A stretch of DNA of 64,000 nucleotides from JBFHFS01 sp041583495 (GTDB taxonomy: Bacteria > Bacteroidota > Bacteroidia > Bacteroidales > Marinilabiliaceae). The translations under genes and the position numbers were made by a program. The notes under the pieces are model-generated. The model ran no database searches, was not told the DNA's origin, and was given only the letters and a program-made list of their open reading frames with translations. The stretch is from the NCBI GenBank assembly GCA_041583495.1, contig JBFHFS010000024.1, forward strand, positions 1 through 64,000. Direction: 5' to 3'. Positions 43,874-51,096 of the stretch are shown here, in pieces. How positions within the stretch are numbered: position 1 is the stretch's first letter; every line of letters begins with the position of its first letter.

Positions 43874-46237
43874 CTATAGATCGGCATGCTCGGTACGCTT
43901 AATAATTTCATCCTGAAGATCTTTGCCCAGACAGTTAAAATAGTCACTGTATCCGGCCACACGAACAATCAGGTCGCGGTGTTTTTCGGGGTGTTGCTGA
44001 GCGTCCCTGAGGGTTTTGGCATTAACCACATTAAACTGAATATGGTGCCCGTCCATACGGAAATAGCTCCTTACCAGGGAAGATACTTTTCGTATGGCCG
44101 CCTTATCCTCAAAGAAACCGGGGGTAAATTTCTGGTTGAGTAAAGTGCCACCGGTGCGCAAGTGGTCAATCTTGGCGGCCGACTTAATCACCGCGGTAGG
44201 ACCGTTATGGTCGGCCCCCTGAACGGGTGATATGCCCTCGGAAACGGGCATCCGGCTTCGGCGGCCATCCGGGCCGGCGTGCATCACACTGCCAAAATAA
44301 ACATGACAGGTGGTAGGCAACAGATTGATACGGTATTGAGCCCCCCGCGGACTCTGATGTCCGCTAACCGCCTGAAAAAAGATATCGAAGACAGTCCGCA
44401 GTTGATCATCGGCCGCCTCATCATCGTTCCCATATTTGGGGGTTTTATACAGCAGCTTGTACAGAAGGTCGTCCTGCCCCTCAAAATCATGGGTAATAGC
44501 CTCCATAAAACCCTCGGCACTGATGGATTGCTCCTCAAACAGGTGTTTTTTGAGGGCTGTAAGAGAGTCGGTAATCGTCCCTAACCCCACGCCCTGGATG
44601 TAGTTGGTATTATAACGTGCCCCCCCGCAAATGTAATCCCTGCCGGTTTGAATACAGTCATCGATAATCAACGAAAGAAAAGGCACGGGCAGGTGGGTCA
44701 TAAACACCTTCTCGATGGCATTGCTTCCATTAATCTTAATTCTGGTAAAGTGCTCCACCTGAAGTTTAAAGGCATCGAGTAAATCGGAATAGGACTTAAA
44801 ATCATTCAAGCCACCGGTCTTAGGACCAATCTGCTTGCCGGTTCGTGGGTCGAAGCCATTGTGCATGGTTACCTCCAGAATCTTTGGAAGGTTAAAATAA
44901 CCGGTAAGAATGTAGCTTTCAGTTCCAAAGGCACCACTCTCCACGCAACCGCTGGCCCCACCGTTCCGGGCATCCACAATGGACTTGCCCTGCCCGGTGA
45001 GCTCCTGAATAATGGCGTCGGTATTAAAGATGGATGGCTGGCCAAAACCGGTCTTACTCACCTTGACGGCGCGATCGATAAAGGCGTCGGGATTTTTCTT
45101 ACTCAGCTGCACCATGCTGCTGGGCTGCAAAATGCGCATCTCTTCAATCACATCGAGCAGCATATACGACAATTCGTTTACGGCATCCGAGCCATCGGGC
45201 TTCACGCCCCCCATATTGATGAGGGTAAAATCGGTATAGGTATTGCTCTCCAATGCGGTGATCCCTACTTTGGGCGGTGCCGGGTGGTTGTTAAACTTAA
45301 CCCAGAAGGATTGCAATAGTTCCACGGCCTGCTCTGGAGTAAGGGTTCCGGCCTCTTTTTCGGCGTGATAAAAGGGATACAGATGCTGATCGAGCCGACC
45401 GGGATTAAAGGAGTCCCAGGGGTTTAGTTCGGTAATCACCCCCAGATGGATAAACCAATAATGCTGAAGGGCCTCGTGGAAGGTTGCTGGTGCGTGGGCG
45501 GGTACCCGGCGACAAATACGCGCCATCTCATTCAATTCCGCCCGGCGGGATGCATCCGGCTCTTCAAGGGCCAGTTGCTCAAGCTTTTCGGCATGCCGCA
45601 CAGCATACGCCATAAGCGACTGTGCCGCTACCTTCATGGCTTTCAGCTCTTCATCCCGGTCGAATGCGGCGATATCCTCCCCCCAATTGAGTGCGGCGCG
45701 AGCGGCATCAATGTCCTCCACCAGGTCGAGCATCCCTTTTTGAAAGGCTTTATTCCCTGCCACGGTATGGCCGGGCGCCCTTTGTTCCATGAACTCGGTG
45801 AAGATACCTGCATTGTAGGCATCCTGCCATTCGGGTGTCATGCGCTGCATGATGCGATCCCTGTTGGAGCGTCCGTTCCAAAAGGGGATAATGACCTCTT
45901 CGAAGGCCTTTTTGGTCTCTTCATCAACCCTAAACCATACTTTTTCACGCGAGTCCAGGATTTCCAGATCCTTTAACGAATGAACGGTGATCTCGGGATA
46001 GGTGGGGGTAGCCTTAGGGGCTGGCCCACGTTCGCCTACGATCAATTCATCGTCATTAATGCAAATATGCTTATTTGCCAAAATATATTGCAAAGCTTTG
46101 GCCCGCTGCATAGGCACCGACTCACCAAAAGCCAGGTTATTTTTATAAAATTCGGTAACCAAAAGGCCCCGTTCAGCCGAGATACGGTTGATGGCATTCA
46201 AACTCTGTTCCCGCAAACGTTTTATCCGTGGTTGCAT
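43874..46237 (-). CDS. hypD: Glycyl radical enzyme, probable trans-4-hydroxy-L-proline dehydratase
   Basis: Oxygen-sensitive dehydratase predicted to convert trans-4-hydroxy-L-proline to pyrroline-5-carboxylate. Start ATG 46237 follows a clear GGAGGA ribosome site at 8-base spacing; a TTG at 46252 lies on that site and is rejected. Length is 787. The thiyl Cys431 and Glu433 are in SGCVESGAFG; the radical Gly762 is in RVAGYSDYF. His157, Asp275, Ser331, Phe337, Tyr447 and Thr642 lie at the spacing recalled for Clostridioides HypD (His160, Asp278, Ser334, Phe340, Cys434, Glu436, Tyr450, Thr645, Gly765), a constant offset of three. Propanediol and glycerol dehydratases have GCVEPQ instead. No pyrroline-5-carboxylate reductase is adjacent. 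It is translationally close to its activase. Confidence 0.8.
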   Translation of the reverse strand: MQPRIKRLREQSLNAINRISAERGLLVTEFYKNNLAFGESVPMQRAKALQYILANKHICINDDELIVGERGPAPKATPTYPEITVHSLKDLEILDSREKVWFRVDEETKKAFEEVIIPFWNGRSNRDRIMQRMTPEWQDAYNAGIFTEFMEQRAPGHTVAGNKAFQKGMLDLVEDIDAARAALNWGEDIAAFDRDEELKAMKVAAQSLMAYAVRHAEKLEQLALEEPDASRRAELNEMARICRRVPAHAPATFHEALQHYWFIHLGVITELNPWDSFNPGRLDQHLYPFYHAEKEAGTLTPEQAVELLQSFWVKFNNHPAPPKVGITALESNTYTDFTLINMGGVKPDGSDAVNELSYMLLDVIEEMRILQPSSMVQLSKKNPDAFIDRAVKVSKTGFGQPSIFNTDAIIQELTGQGKSIVDARNGGASGCVESGAFGTESYILTGYFNLPKILEVTMHNGFDPRTGKQIGPKTGGLNDFKSYSDLLDAFKLQVEHFTRIKINGSNAIEKVFMTHLPVPFLSLIIDDCIQTGRDYICGGARYNTNYIQGVGLGTITDSLTALKKHLFEEQSISAEGFMEAITHDFEGQDDLLYKLLYKTPKYGNDDEAADDQLRTVFDIFFQAVSGHQSPRGAQYRINLLPTTCHVYFGSVMHAGPDGRRSRMPVSEGISPVQGADHNGPTAVIKSAAKIDHLRTGGTLLNQKFTPGFFEDKAAIRKVSSLVRSYFRMDGHHIQFNVVNAKTLRDAQQHPEKHRDLIVRVAGYSDYFNCLGKDLQDEIIKRTEHADL

Positions 46238-46241
46238 AGTA

Positions 46242-47039
46242 TTATCCTCCAATATTAGTTTTAAAACCAGCTTTTTCGAACCGGTTCTTCAGACCCTTCA
46301 GGTCCTGTTTTGTCAATGATTTTAGTTCAGTCAAACGGTTTTCCAATCCAAACCGACTGTATTTATGAGCCCCTGTATTATGATAGGGCAACAGGTCAAC
46401 GCCTTCGGGTTCTCCCGCCAGGCTCTCCAGGAAATCAAGTGTCTCCTTAATATTTTCTTCCGAATCGGAATAGCCGGGAATCACGGGGATCCGGATTCGG
46501 ACGTTATGGCCTCCTGCCAGCAGGCGAGTCAGGTTTTCCTTAATCAGGTGATTGGAAACCCCGGTGTATTGCCGATGAAGGCTCTCCTCCATAATTTTGA
46601 GGTCGAAAAGAAACAGATCGGTACATTCTGCCACCGGTTCCAGATACTTCCAGGAGCTATACCCGGAGGTATCGACGGTGGTGTGCAGGCCAGCGGTTTT
46701 CGAGCCCTTCAAAGCTTCCAGCAGAAAGATCGGCTGCATAAGGGGTTCCCCACCCGAGAAGGTCACTCCCCCACCCGATTCTTCCATGAAAACACGCTCT
46801 TTAAGCACTTCTTCAAGGACCTGACCGACTGTCATGGTTTGCCCGACCTGCTCTATTTCCTCAAAGCTTTTCTGCCCCACCTTAACCGTTTTGGGCACCT
46901 GCTGAATAGCCGGGTTAATGCTTTCAGGATTGTGACACCACCAACAGGATAGCGGACATCCTTTCAGAAAAACCGTGGTACGAATACCCGGCCCGTCGTG
47001 AACCGCAAAACGCTTTATATCGAACACAGTACCAGTCAT
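46242..47039 (-). CDS. Glycyl radical enzyme activating enzyme (radical SAM)
   Basis: A 265-residue activase that uses S-adenosylmethionine and a [4Fe-4S] cluster to put the radical on the partner's Gly. The cluster motif is CPLSCWWC (Cys29, Cys33, Cys36), preceded by HDGPGIRTTVFLKG; TFSGGEPLMQ and VDTSGYSSW are also conserved. The segment after the cluster (about 40-80) has no extra Cys, so the ferredoxin-like two-cluster insertion seen in many dehydratase activases is missing, as in the pyruvate formate-lyase type. Its stop (TAA) ends four bases before the ATG of the glycyl radical enzyme, whose ribosome site lies in its last codons. The two are co-translated. It probably serves that enzyme (HypE role). 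Confidence 0.9.
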   Translation of the reverse strand: MTGTVFDIKRFAVHDGPGIRTTVFLKGCPLSCWWCHNPESINPAIQQVPKTVKVGQKSFEEIEQVGQTMTVGQVLEEVLKERVFMEESGGGVTFSGGEPLMQPIFLLEALKGSKTAGLHTTVDTSGYSSWKYLEPVAECTDLFLFDLKIMEESLHRQYTGVSNHLIKENLTRLLAGGHNVRIRIPVIPGYSDSEENIKETLDFLESLAGEPEGVDLLPYHNTGAHKYSRFGLENRLTELKSLTKQDLKGLKNRFEKAGFKTNIGG

Positions 47040-47359
47040 GGGTTGATGTATTAAAACCTCACCTAATACAGGAAGGTGACCCTCGTTTAATAAGATAAGA
47101 CGAAAATGAAAATAAGGAAAGTAATAAGGAATTATGGACGAGAGGTCACTGAATCCAACATTCGTAGAGGCCTCGACCGAAATCGTGGTAAAGGTTGTTA
47201 TGATATTTGGTTGCGATGCGCATAAAAGCCTGATTAATATCAGGTGCTAAGATAGAAATAAGTTTCCATATTACAATATGGGCAGGCCTCCGGAAGAGGC
47301 TTTCTCTGTTGCACTACACTATTGATGAAAAAACTCAGTCACCTGCAAGTACCACAGAT
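47040..47359. other. Intergenic stretch upstream of the glycyl radical operon
   Basis: About 320 bases between the activase start and the stop of the GNAT gene. It should contain the promoter of the activase-dehydratase operon. A short GCCTC/GAGGC stem (47286-47300) is followed by TTTC on the plus strand and may be a minor terminator. No coding frame is credible. Confidence 0.4.
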
Positions 47360-47857
47360 TCATTCTAATAAAAGTTGTAAAAATTTTAAATCCAGCCATT
47401 TGTCAAATTTGAATCCCACTTCATTTAATGTACCAACTTCTTTAAATCCAAATTTCTTGTGGAATTCAAGGCTTTCATTATTGGAGGTGTCTACACCTGC
47501 AATAATGGTATGAAAACCACCTTTTCGTGCTAAACTTATTAATTCCGTTAAAAGTCGTTTCCCAACGCCCGATGCTCTGGCATTCTTACTTACATAAATA
47601 GAATGTTCAACACTGAATTGATAGGCGGCCCACGGTCTGAAAATGCCAAAAGTCCCAAAGCCTATCACTCCATTTTCATTTTCAGCGACAATCACCGGCA
47701 TTCCCTCTTTCTTTTTCTGCCAAAACCAGTTAAGTTGATAATCATAAGTCCTTTCCTTATAATCGTATAGTACTGTCGAGTTTAGGATTTCATAATTAAC
47801 GATGTCAAGGATTTTTTCCACATCCCTTTTTTCTGCATTTCTGATAACTAGTTCCAT
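47360..47857 (-). CDS. GNAT family N-acetyltransferase (phosphinothricin/MnaT-like)
   Basis: A 165-residue acetyl-CoA-dependent N-acetyltransferase, cytoplasmic. The acetyl-CoA loop is RASGVGKRLL (94-103). The start MELVIRNAEKRDVEKILDIVN, the ERTYDYQLNWFWQKKKEG stretch, HSIYVSKNAR and EFHKKFGFKEVG place it with the phosphinothricin or methionine-derivative acetyltransferases (Pat/MnaT group). Members modify toxic amino-acid analogues or free amino acids. It stands alone between repeats and shows no operon partner. Substrate is uncertain. Confidence 0.88.
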   Translation of the reverse strand: MELVIRNAEKRDVEKILDIVNYEILNSTVLYDYKERTYDYQLNWFWQKKKEGMPVIVAENENGVIGFGTFGIFRPWAAYQFSVEHSIYVSKNARASGVGKRLLTELISLARKGGFHTIIAGVDTSNNESLEFHKKFGFKEVGTLNEVGFKFDKWLDLKFLQLLLE

Positions 47858-47879
47858 GGCTTAATCAAACTGGCTAAAA

Positions 47880-47986
47880 CGAAAGAATAAAACAACCCTA
47901 TTTAGGCCTATACTCCTTTTATATTTCTCATAAAATTACATACATTCCTTAGAAATAGGCTGAATTGTGCCTTATTTATTTGAGGA
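47880..47986. repeat. Dispersed ~105-bp repeat, copy A
   Basis: Begins cgaaagaataaaacaaccct and ends cttatttatttgaggac. It matches 53916-54024 nearly base for base at both ends and through the core (atatttctcataaaa, acattccttagaaata). A shorter, more diverged copy lies at about 49521-49600. Each copy is between genes. The core has TATTTCT/AGAAATA arms. Confidence 0.7.
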
Positions 47987-48066
47987 CTATAGACCTTTTC
48001 CCTTCTTAAAATCTACAATTAAGTGTATAGATTGCCTTTTCCTTGAGGTGTAACACCAACAAGATA

Positions 48067-49419
48067 TCAGATGCAACTAATTCTAATCTTCTTTTTTTTA
48101 AGTTTGCTGTTATTGGTTTTTTCGATAAGTCTTTCAGCTATTTCAGCATGTACCCCAACATAGGCACAGTTCTGTTTGAGTTCAATAACACCTAGCTGAT
48201 CATTTTGAACCTGCCCCTGCTTCAGAAATAATCCGGCGACATCTCCCTTTGATATTTTATCGCGTCTCCCTCCGGTAATATACAAGGTTTTCCATTTTAC
48301 CGGTGACGGATGGGTCGATACTTGTTGGGCTTCAAGATTGAGGTTCTCTGGAGCAATTTCCTTAAAATACCCGGGTAGTTTCCCTTCTTTTAATTGCAAA
48401 ATATAGGCGATGCCATCGCGGTTCATACGGGCAGTTCGGCCGTTCCTGTGGGTGAATTCAATAGGGCGTGGCGGAAGTTGAAAATGGAGAATAAATTTTA
48501 TTTCGGGAATATCCAGTCCGCGGGCAGCCAAATCGGTTGCCAAAAGGAGTTGATTTGTCCCATTTCTAAATTTAATCAGGGTTCGTTCCCGATCAATTTG
48601 TTCCATCCCCCCATGAAAGCACTCATGATCAATCTGATGACCATTTAAAAAACCACTTACCTGTTCCAGGGTATCCTTGAAATTACAAAAAATTATTCCC
48701 GGTTGATGACCAATAAATGCAAGGGCTTTTTCCAACGCTTTTAAGGGTTCCTTTTCGGTGGAAAGAAGTGTTTTTATGGCTAGCTGAGAAATACCTTCCT
48801 GAAGATAGTTAATAAAAACGGGGTTTTGCAGTCCTACAAATTCCGGTATCCGGGCATTACTGGTAGCGGAAGTCAGAATTCTTTGCTGAACATCAGGGAG
48901 GGCTTTAACAATCCCGGCCATTTCCTTTTCAAAGCCTATTTCCAGCGATTTATCAAATTCGTCAAGCACAAGGGTATTAACCTTTTCTAAGGATAAGTTG
49001 TCCCTTCTTATTCTATCGGCTATTCGCCCGGGTGTGCCAATAAGGATTGCCGGTCGGTGTTTCAGATCGATCTTATCGAGCGCACCGGCACGTCCACCAT
49101 ATACGGCATTCACCTTAAAACCCGATCCCATTTTTCGGGTTACCTGTTCAATTTGTTGAGCCAATTCACGCGAGGGAACAAGGATAAGAATTTGAATCTC
49201 TACACAGTTGGCATCAAGTGTTTCTATTAATGGCAATAGAAAGGCCAGGGTTTTACCAGTTCCTGTGGGAGAAAGTAATACCACGTCCGACTTCAATTGA
49301 ATCGCTTTACAGGTCTCCTCCTGCATGGGGTTAAGTGCTGTAATTTCAAATTTATCGAGGATGGAGCCGGTGAGGTTAGCATCGGAAATTTCCTTTTGAT
49401 CTTTAATATTTTTAGACAT
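48067..49419 (-). CDS. DEAD-box RNA helicase with DbpA-type RNA-binding domain
   Basis: A 450-residue ATP-dependent RNA helicase. Q motif region is LNPMQEETCKAI; motif I is PTGTGKT (51-57). Motif II reads DEFD (153-156) instead of DEAD. Motif III is SAT (in LTSATSNAR) and motif VI is HRNGRTARM. The C-terminal part (about 370-440; WKTLYITGGRRDKISKGDVAG) is the DbpA/CsdA RNA-binding domain, which in DbpA recognises 23S rRNA. A Lys-rich tail follows. A role in ribosome assembly is likely. The Phe in motif II is unusual and is noted as a finding. It stands alone on this strand. Confidence 0.88.
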   Translation of the reverse strand: MSKNIKDQKEISDANLTGSILDKFEITALNPMQEETCKAIQLKSDVVLLSPTGTGKTLAFLLPLIETLDANCVEIQILILVPSRELAQQIEQVTRKMGSGFKVNAVYGGRAGALDKIDLKHRPAILIGTPGRIADRIRRDNLSLEKVNTLVLDEFDKSLEIGFEKEMAGIVKALPDVQQRILTSATSNARIPEFVGLQNPVFINYLQEGISQLAIKTLLSTEKEPLKALEKALAFIGHQPGIIFCNFKDTLEQVSGFLNGHQIDHECFHGGMEQIDRERTLIKFRNGTNQLLLATDLAARGLDIPEIKFILHFQLPPRPIEFTHRNGRTARMNRDGIAYILQLKEGKLPGYFKEIAPENLNLEAQQVSTHPSPVKWKTLYITGGRRDKISKGDVAGLFLKQGQVQNDQLGVIELKQNCAYVGVHAEIAERLIEKTNNSKLKKKKIRISCI

Positions 49420-49863
49420 TTCGTTTATGTTCTACTTATTTCAATTCTGAAAATGTGATGAAAATTGATTATTCCTAATCGGATATCTTTTTTCCCGGCA
49501 TACAAAGAACGGATAAATACCCCTATTCATGCAGTTACGCCTTCTGTGTAGGGCATAAAAGTACATATACCCCATAGTAAAAGGGTGTAATGTGCATCTT
49601 TTTTCCCGAACATTTGGTTAAGCCTCCTGGCGGATGATGAAATAAGCCGGGCCTTCAGCCCGGAAAAAACACCAATCATCTTTTGGCAAATGAGGCCAAT
49701 CGACTGTATTGCATGAGTTTTAGTTATGGGGTAAAGTGTAAAAAGGTCTTTTCCCTTTTTCTCCCTATATTTCCTTTATCCCTTATCTTTTATCTCTCTA
49801 ACCTCTATCCTCTATCCTCTAACCTCTTATTTCTTATCCTCTTCACTTTATCCTTTAGCCTTT
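49420..49863. other. Intergenic region with a repeat copy and a degenerate purine/pyrimidine tract
   Basis: Bases 49521-49600 are the diverged third copy of the dispersed repeat (attcatgcagttacgcc, gcataaaagtacatat, tgtaatgtgcat). A hairpin CCGGGC/GCCCGG lies at 49647-49663. Bases 49745-49862 are almost all C and T with recurring seven- and eight-base words (CTCTATC, CTCTAACC, CTTATC). No gene is seen. Confidence 0.6.
49745..49862. repeat. Degenerate heptamer-rich pyrimidine tract
   Basis: About 118 bases made mostly of T and C built from variants of CTCTATC/CTCTAACC/CCTTATC. On the minus strand this is a purine run of GATAGAG-type words directly after the DUF3999 stop. It could be a slippage-prone simple repeat or a nucleic-acid structure element. 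Confidence 0.65.
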
Positions 49864-51096
49864 CTACTTTTTTCTGATCATTGTTACTGAAAACCATCCG
49901 AGCAATAAAATTATTGCAGTCATAACTGTCCACAGCCAATTCTTATTTTGGAAAAGAGGTTCAGCAACTGGAACACTTCCCTTTTTAATGGCCAGTTCGT
50001 CACCTAATTCCAGCGCAGTAAGCGTCTTTGGGATCTTGTCTTTAAATCGGTCAATGTCATAATGTGGCTTTACGGCATTGTTGTTCCCATAGGTTAGGAA
50101 GTAGGTTGCTGGTTCCGTGAAACGAGCGACTAATTCATGAACATATCCTTTTACTTTAATTGATTCAACGGTTAACGCTTGATTGTCCTGGTTGTGGATT
50201 AGGATTTTCAGCTTTTGAAGGGTCGTGCTATTGAATTTAAACTCGTTTTCTTCAATAGAGTTTAGAGTTTCCGATGCCAGCGTGCTGTATTTATATTTCC
50301 ACCCTTGTTCTGTTTTGAAACTGTCGGTGAGATACTTTATTGTTACAGGTCGGTAATAATCGAAAGTATCCGCAATATCTATGTCGACATAGCTCACTGG
50401 AAGAGGCATTGGCAAATCAATTTCAATTTCGGTCTGCTTAGATTTTTTATTTTCTTTCGACCGGATACTGCTGATAGGGCAATTTCTGTAAATACCACTT
50501 GTAACTTCACGTTGTGCAACACTGGCAAATGTTAAGACAGGTTCTTCTTTACTGGTTATGAGCAGCCTAAAAAAACGATACTTTGAACTAGAGAAAGTCA
50601 ATTTGGTAAATTGAAAGTCTGTTACTTTATTTTTAATGGATAGTATTCTGTAATTATCGGCGATTGTAAACCATTGTTGTTGGTTTTGGCTGCCTTCAAG
50701 TTTAAGCCGCCAGTCAAAATTCTGTTGCTTAAATTCCAGTTCGATTTGATTGATTGGCTCCCTTGTCGGAATCTCAAAAGTAAAATAATAGCCCTTGTTG
50801 TTGTGAGAAGCATTGAGCGTTCGGAAGACCACTTCGTTATACGATATTTTCTCTGAAGCTTGCCGAATGGAGAAAGGCGCTTCAACGGTATCGTTATTTG
50901 TTGTAATGCCAAAAATTCTGACATCGGTTAAGTTCCGGGAAACTTTTCCGAAGAGGTTGTCTGGAATAATAATCTTATGCCACTGCTCAGAAATACCTTT
51001 TAATTCGCACTTATAGTCGTAATCTTCCATCTGTCCATATGAATATGAACACAGCAACAGAAGAAGCCAGGTATATGATTTAGCGCCCAATTTCAT
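49864..51096 (-). CDS. DUF3999 family membrane-anchored protein
   Basis: A 410-residue protein of unknown function. The signal peptide (about 1-21, ending SYGQ) is followed by a beta-rich periplasmic region (LTDVRIFGITTNNDTVEAPF, RFFRLLITSKEEPVLTF) and a single C-terminal transmembrane segment (WTVMTAIILLLGWFSVTMI) with a short basic tail. This layout is that of DUF3999, which is commonly encoded beside DUF2339. Its start overlaps the DUF2339 stop by 17 bases, so translation is coupled. The two may form one envelope complex; no biochemical role is known to me. Confidence 0.8.
   Translation of the reverse strand: MKLGAKSYTWLLLLLCSYSYGQMEDYDYKCELKGISEQWHKIIIPDNLFGKVSRNLTDVRIFGITTNNDTVEAPFSIRQASEKISYNEVVFRTLNASHNNKGYYFTFEIPTREPINQIELEFKQQNFDWRLKLEGSQNQQQWFTIADNYRILSIKNKVTDFQFTKLTFSSSKYRFFRLLITSKEEPVLTFASVAQREVTSGIYRNCPISSIRSKENKKSKQTEIEIDLPMPLPVSYVDIDIADTFDYYRPVTIKYLTDSFKTEQGWKYKYSTLASETLNSIEENEFKFNSTTLQKLKILIHNQDNQALTVESIKVKGYVHELVARFTEPATYFLTYGNNNAVKPHYDIDRFKDKIPKTLTALELGDELAIKKGSVPVAEPLFQNKNWLWTVMTAIILLLGWFSVTMIRKK

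Noticed and set aside
43874..46237. Propanediol dehydratase, which would suit fucose catabolism
   Set aside because: The thiyl motif is GCVESGAFG, not GCVEPQ as in diol dehydratases, and the other active-site positions follow the hydroxyproline dehydratase pattern.
46238..46252. Start of the glycyl radical gene at TTG 46252
   Set aside because: That TTG overlaps the GGAGGA ribosome site; ATG 46237 is placed correctly behind it.
49647..49663. CCGGGC/GCCCGG hairpin as a terminator
   Set aside because: The T-run lies on the wrong side of the stem for the minus strand, and the plus strand has A after it.
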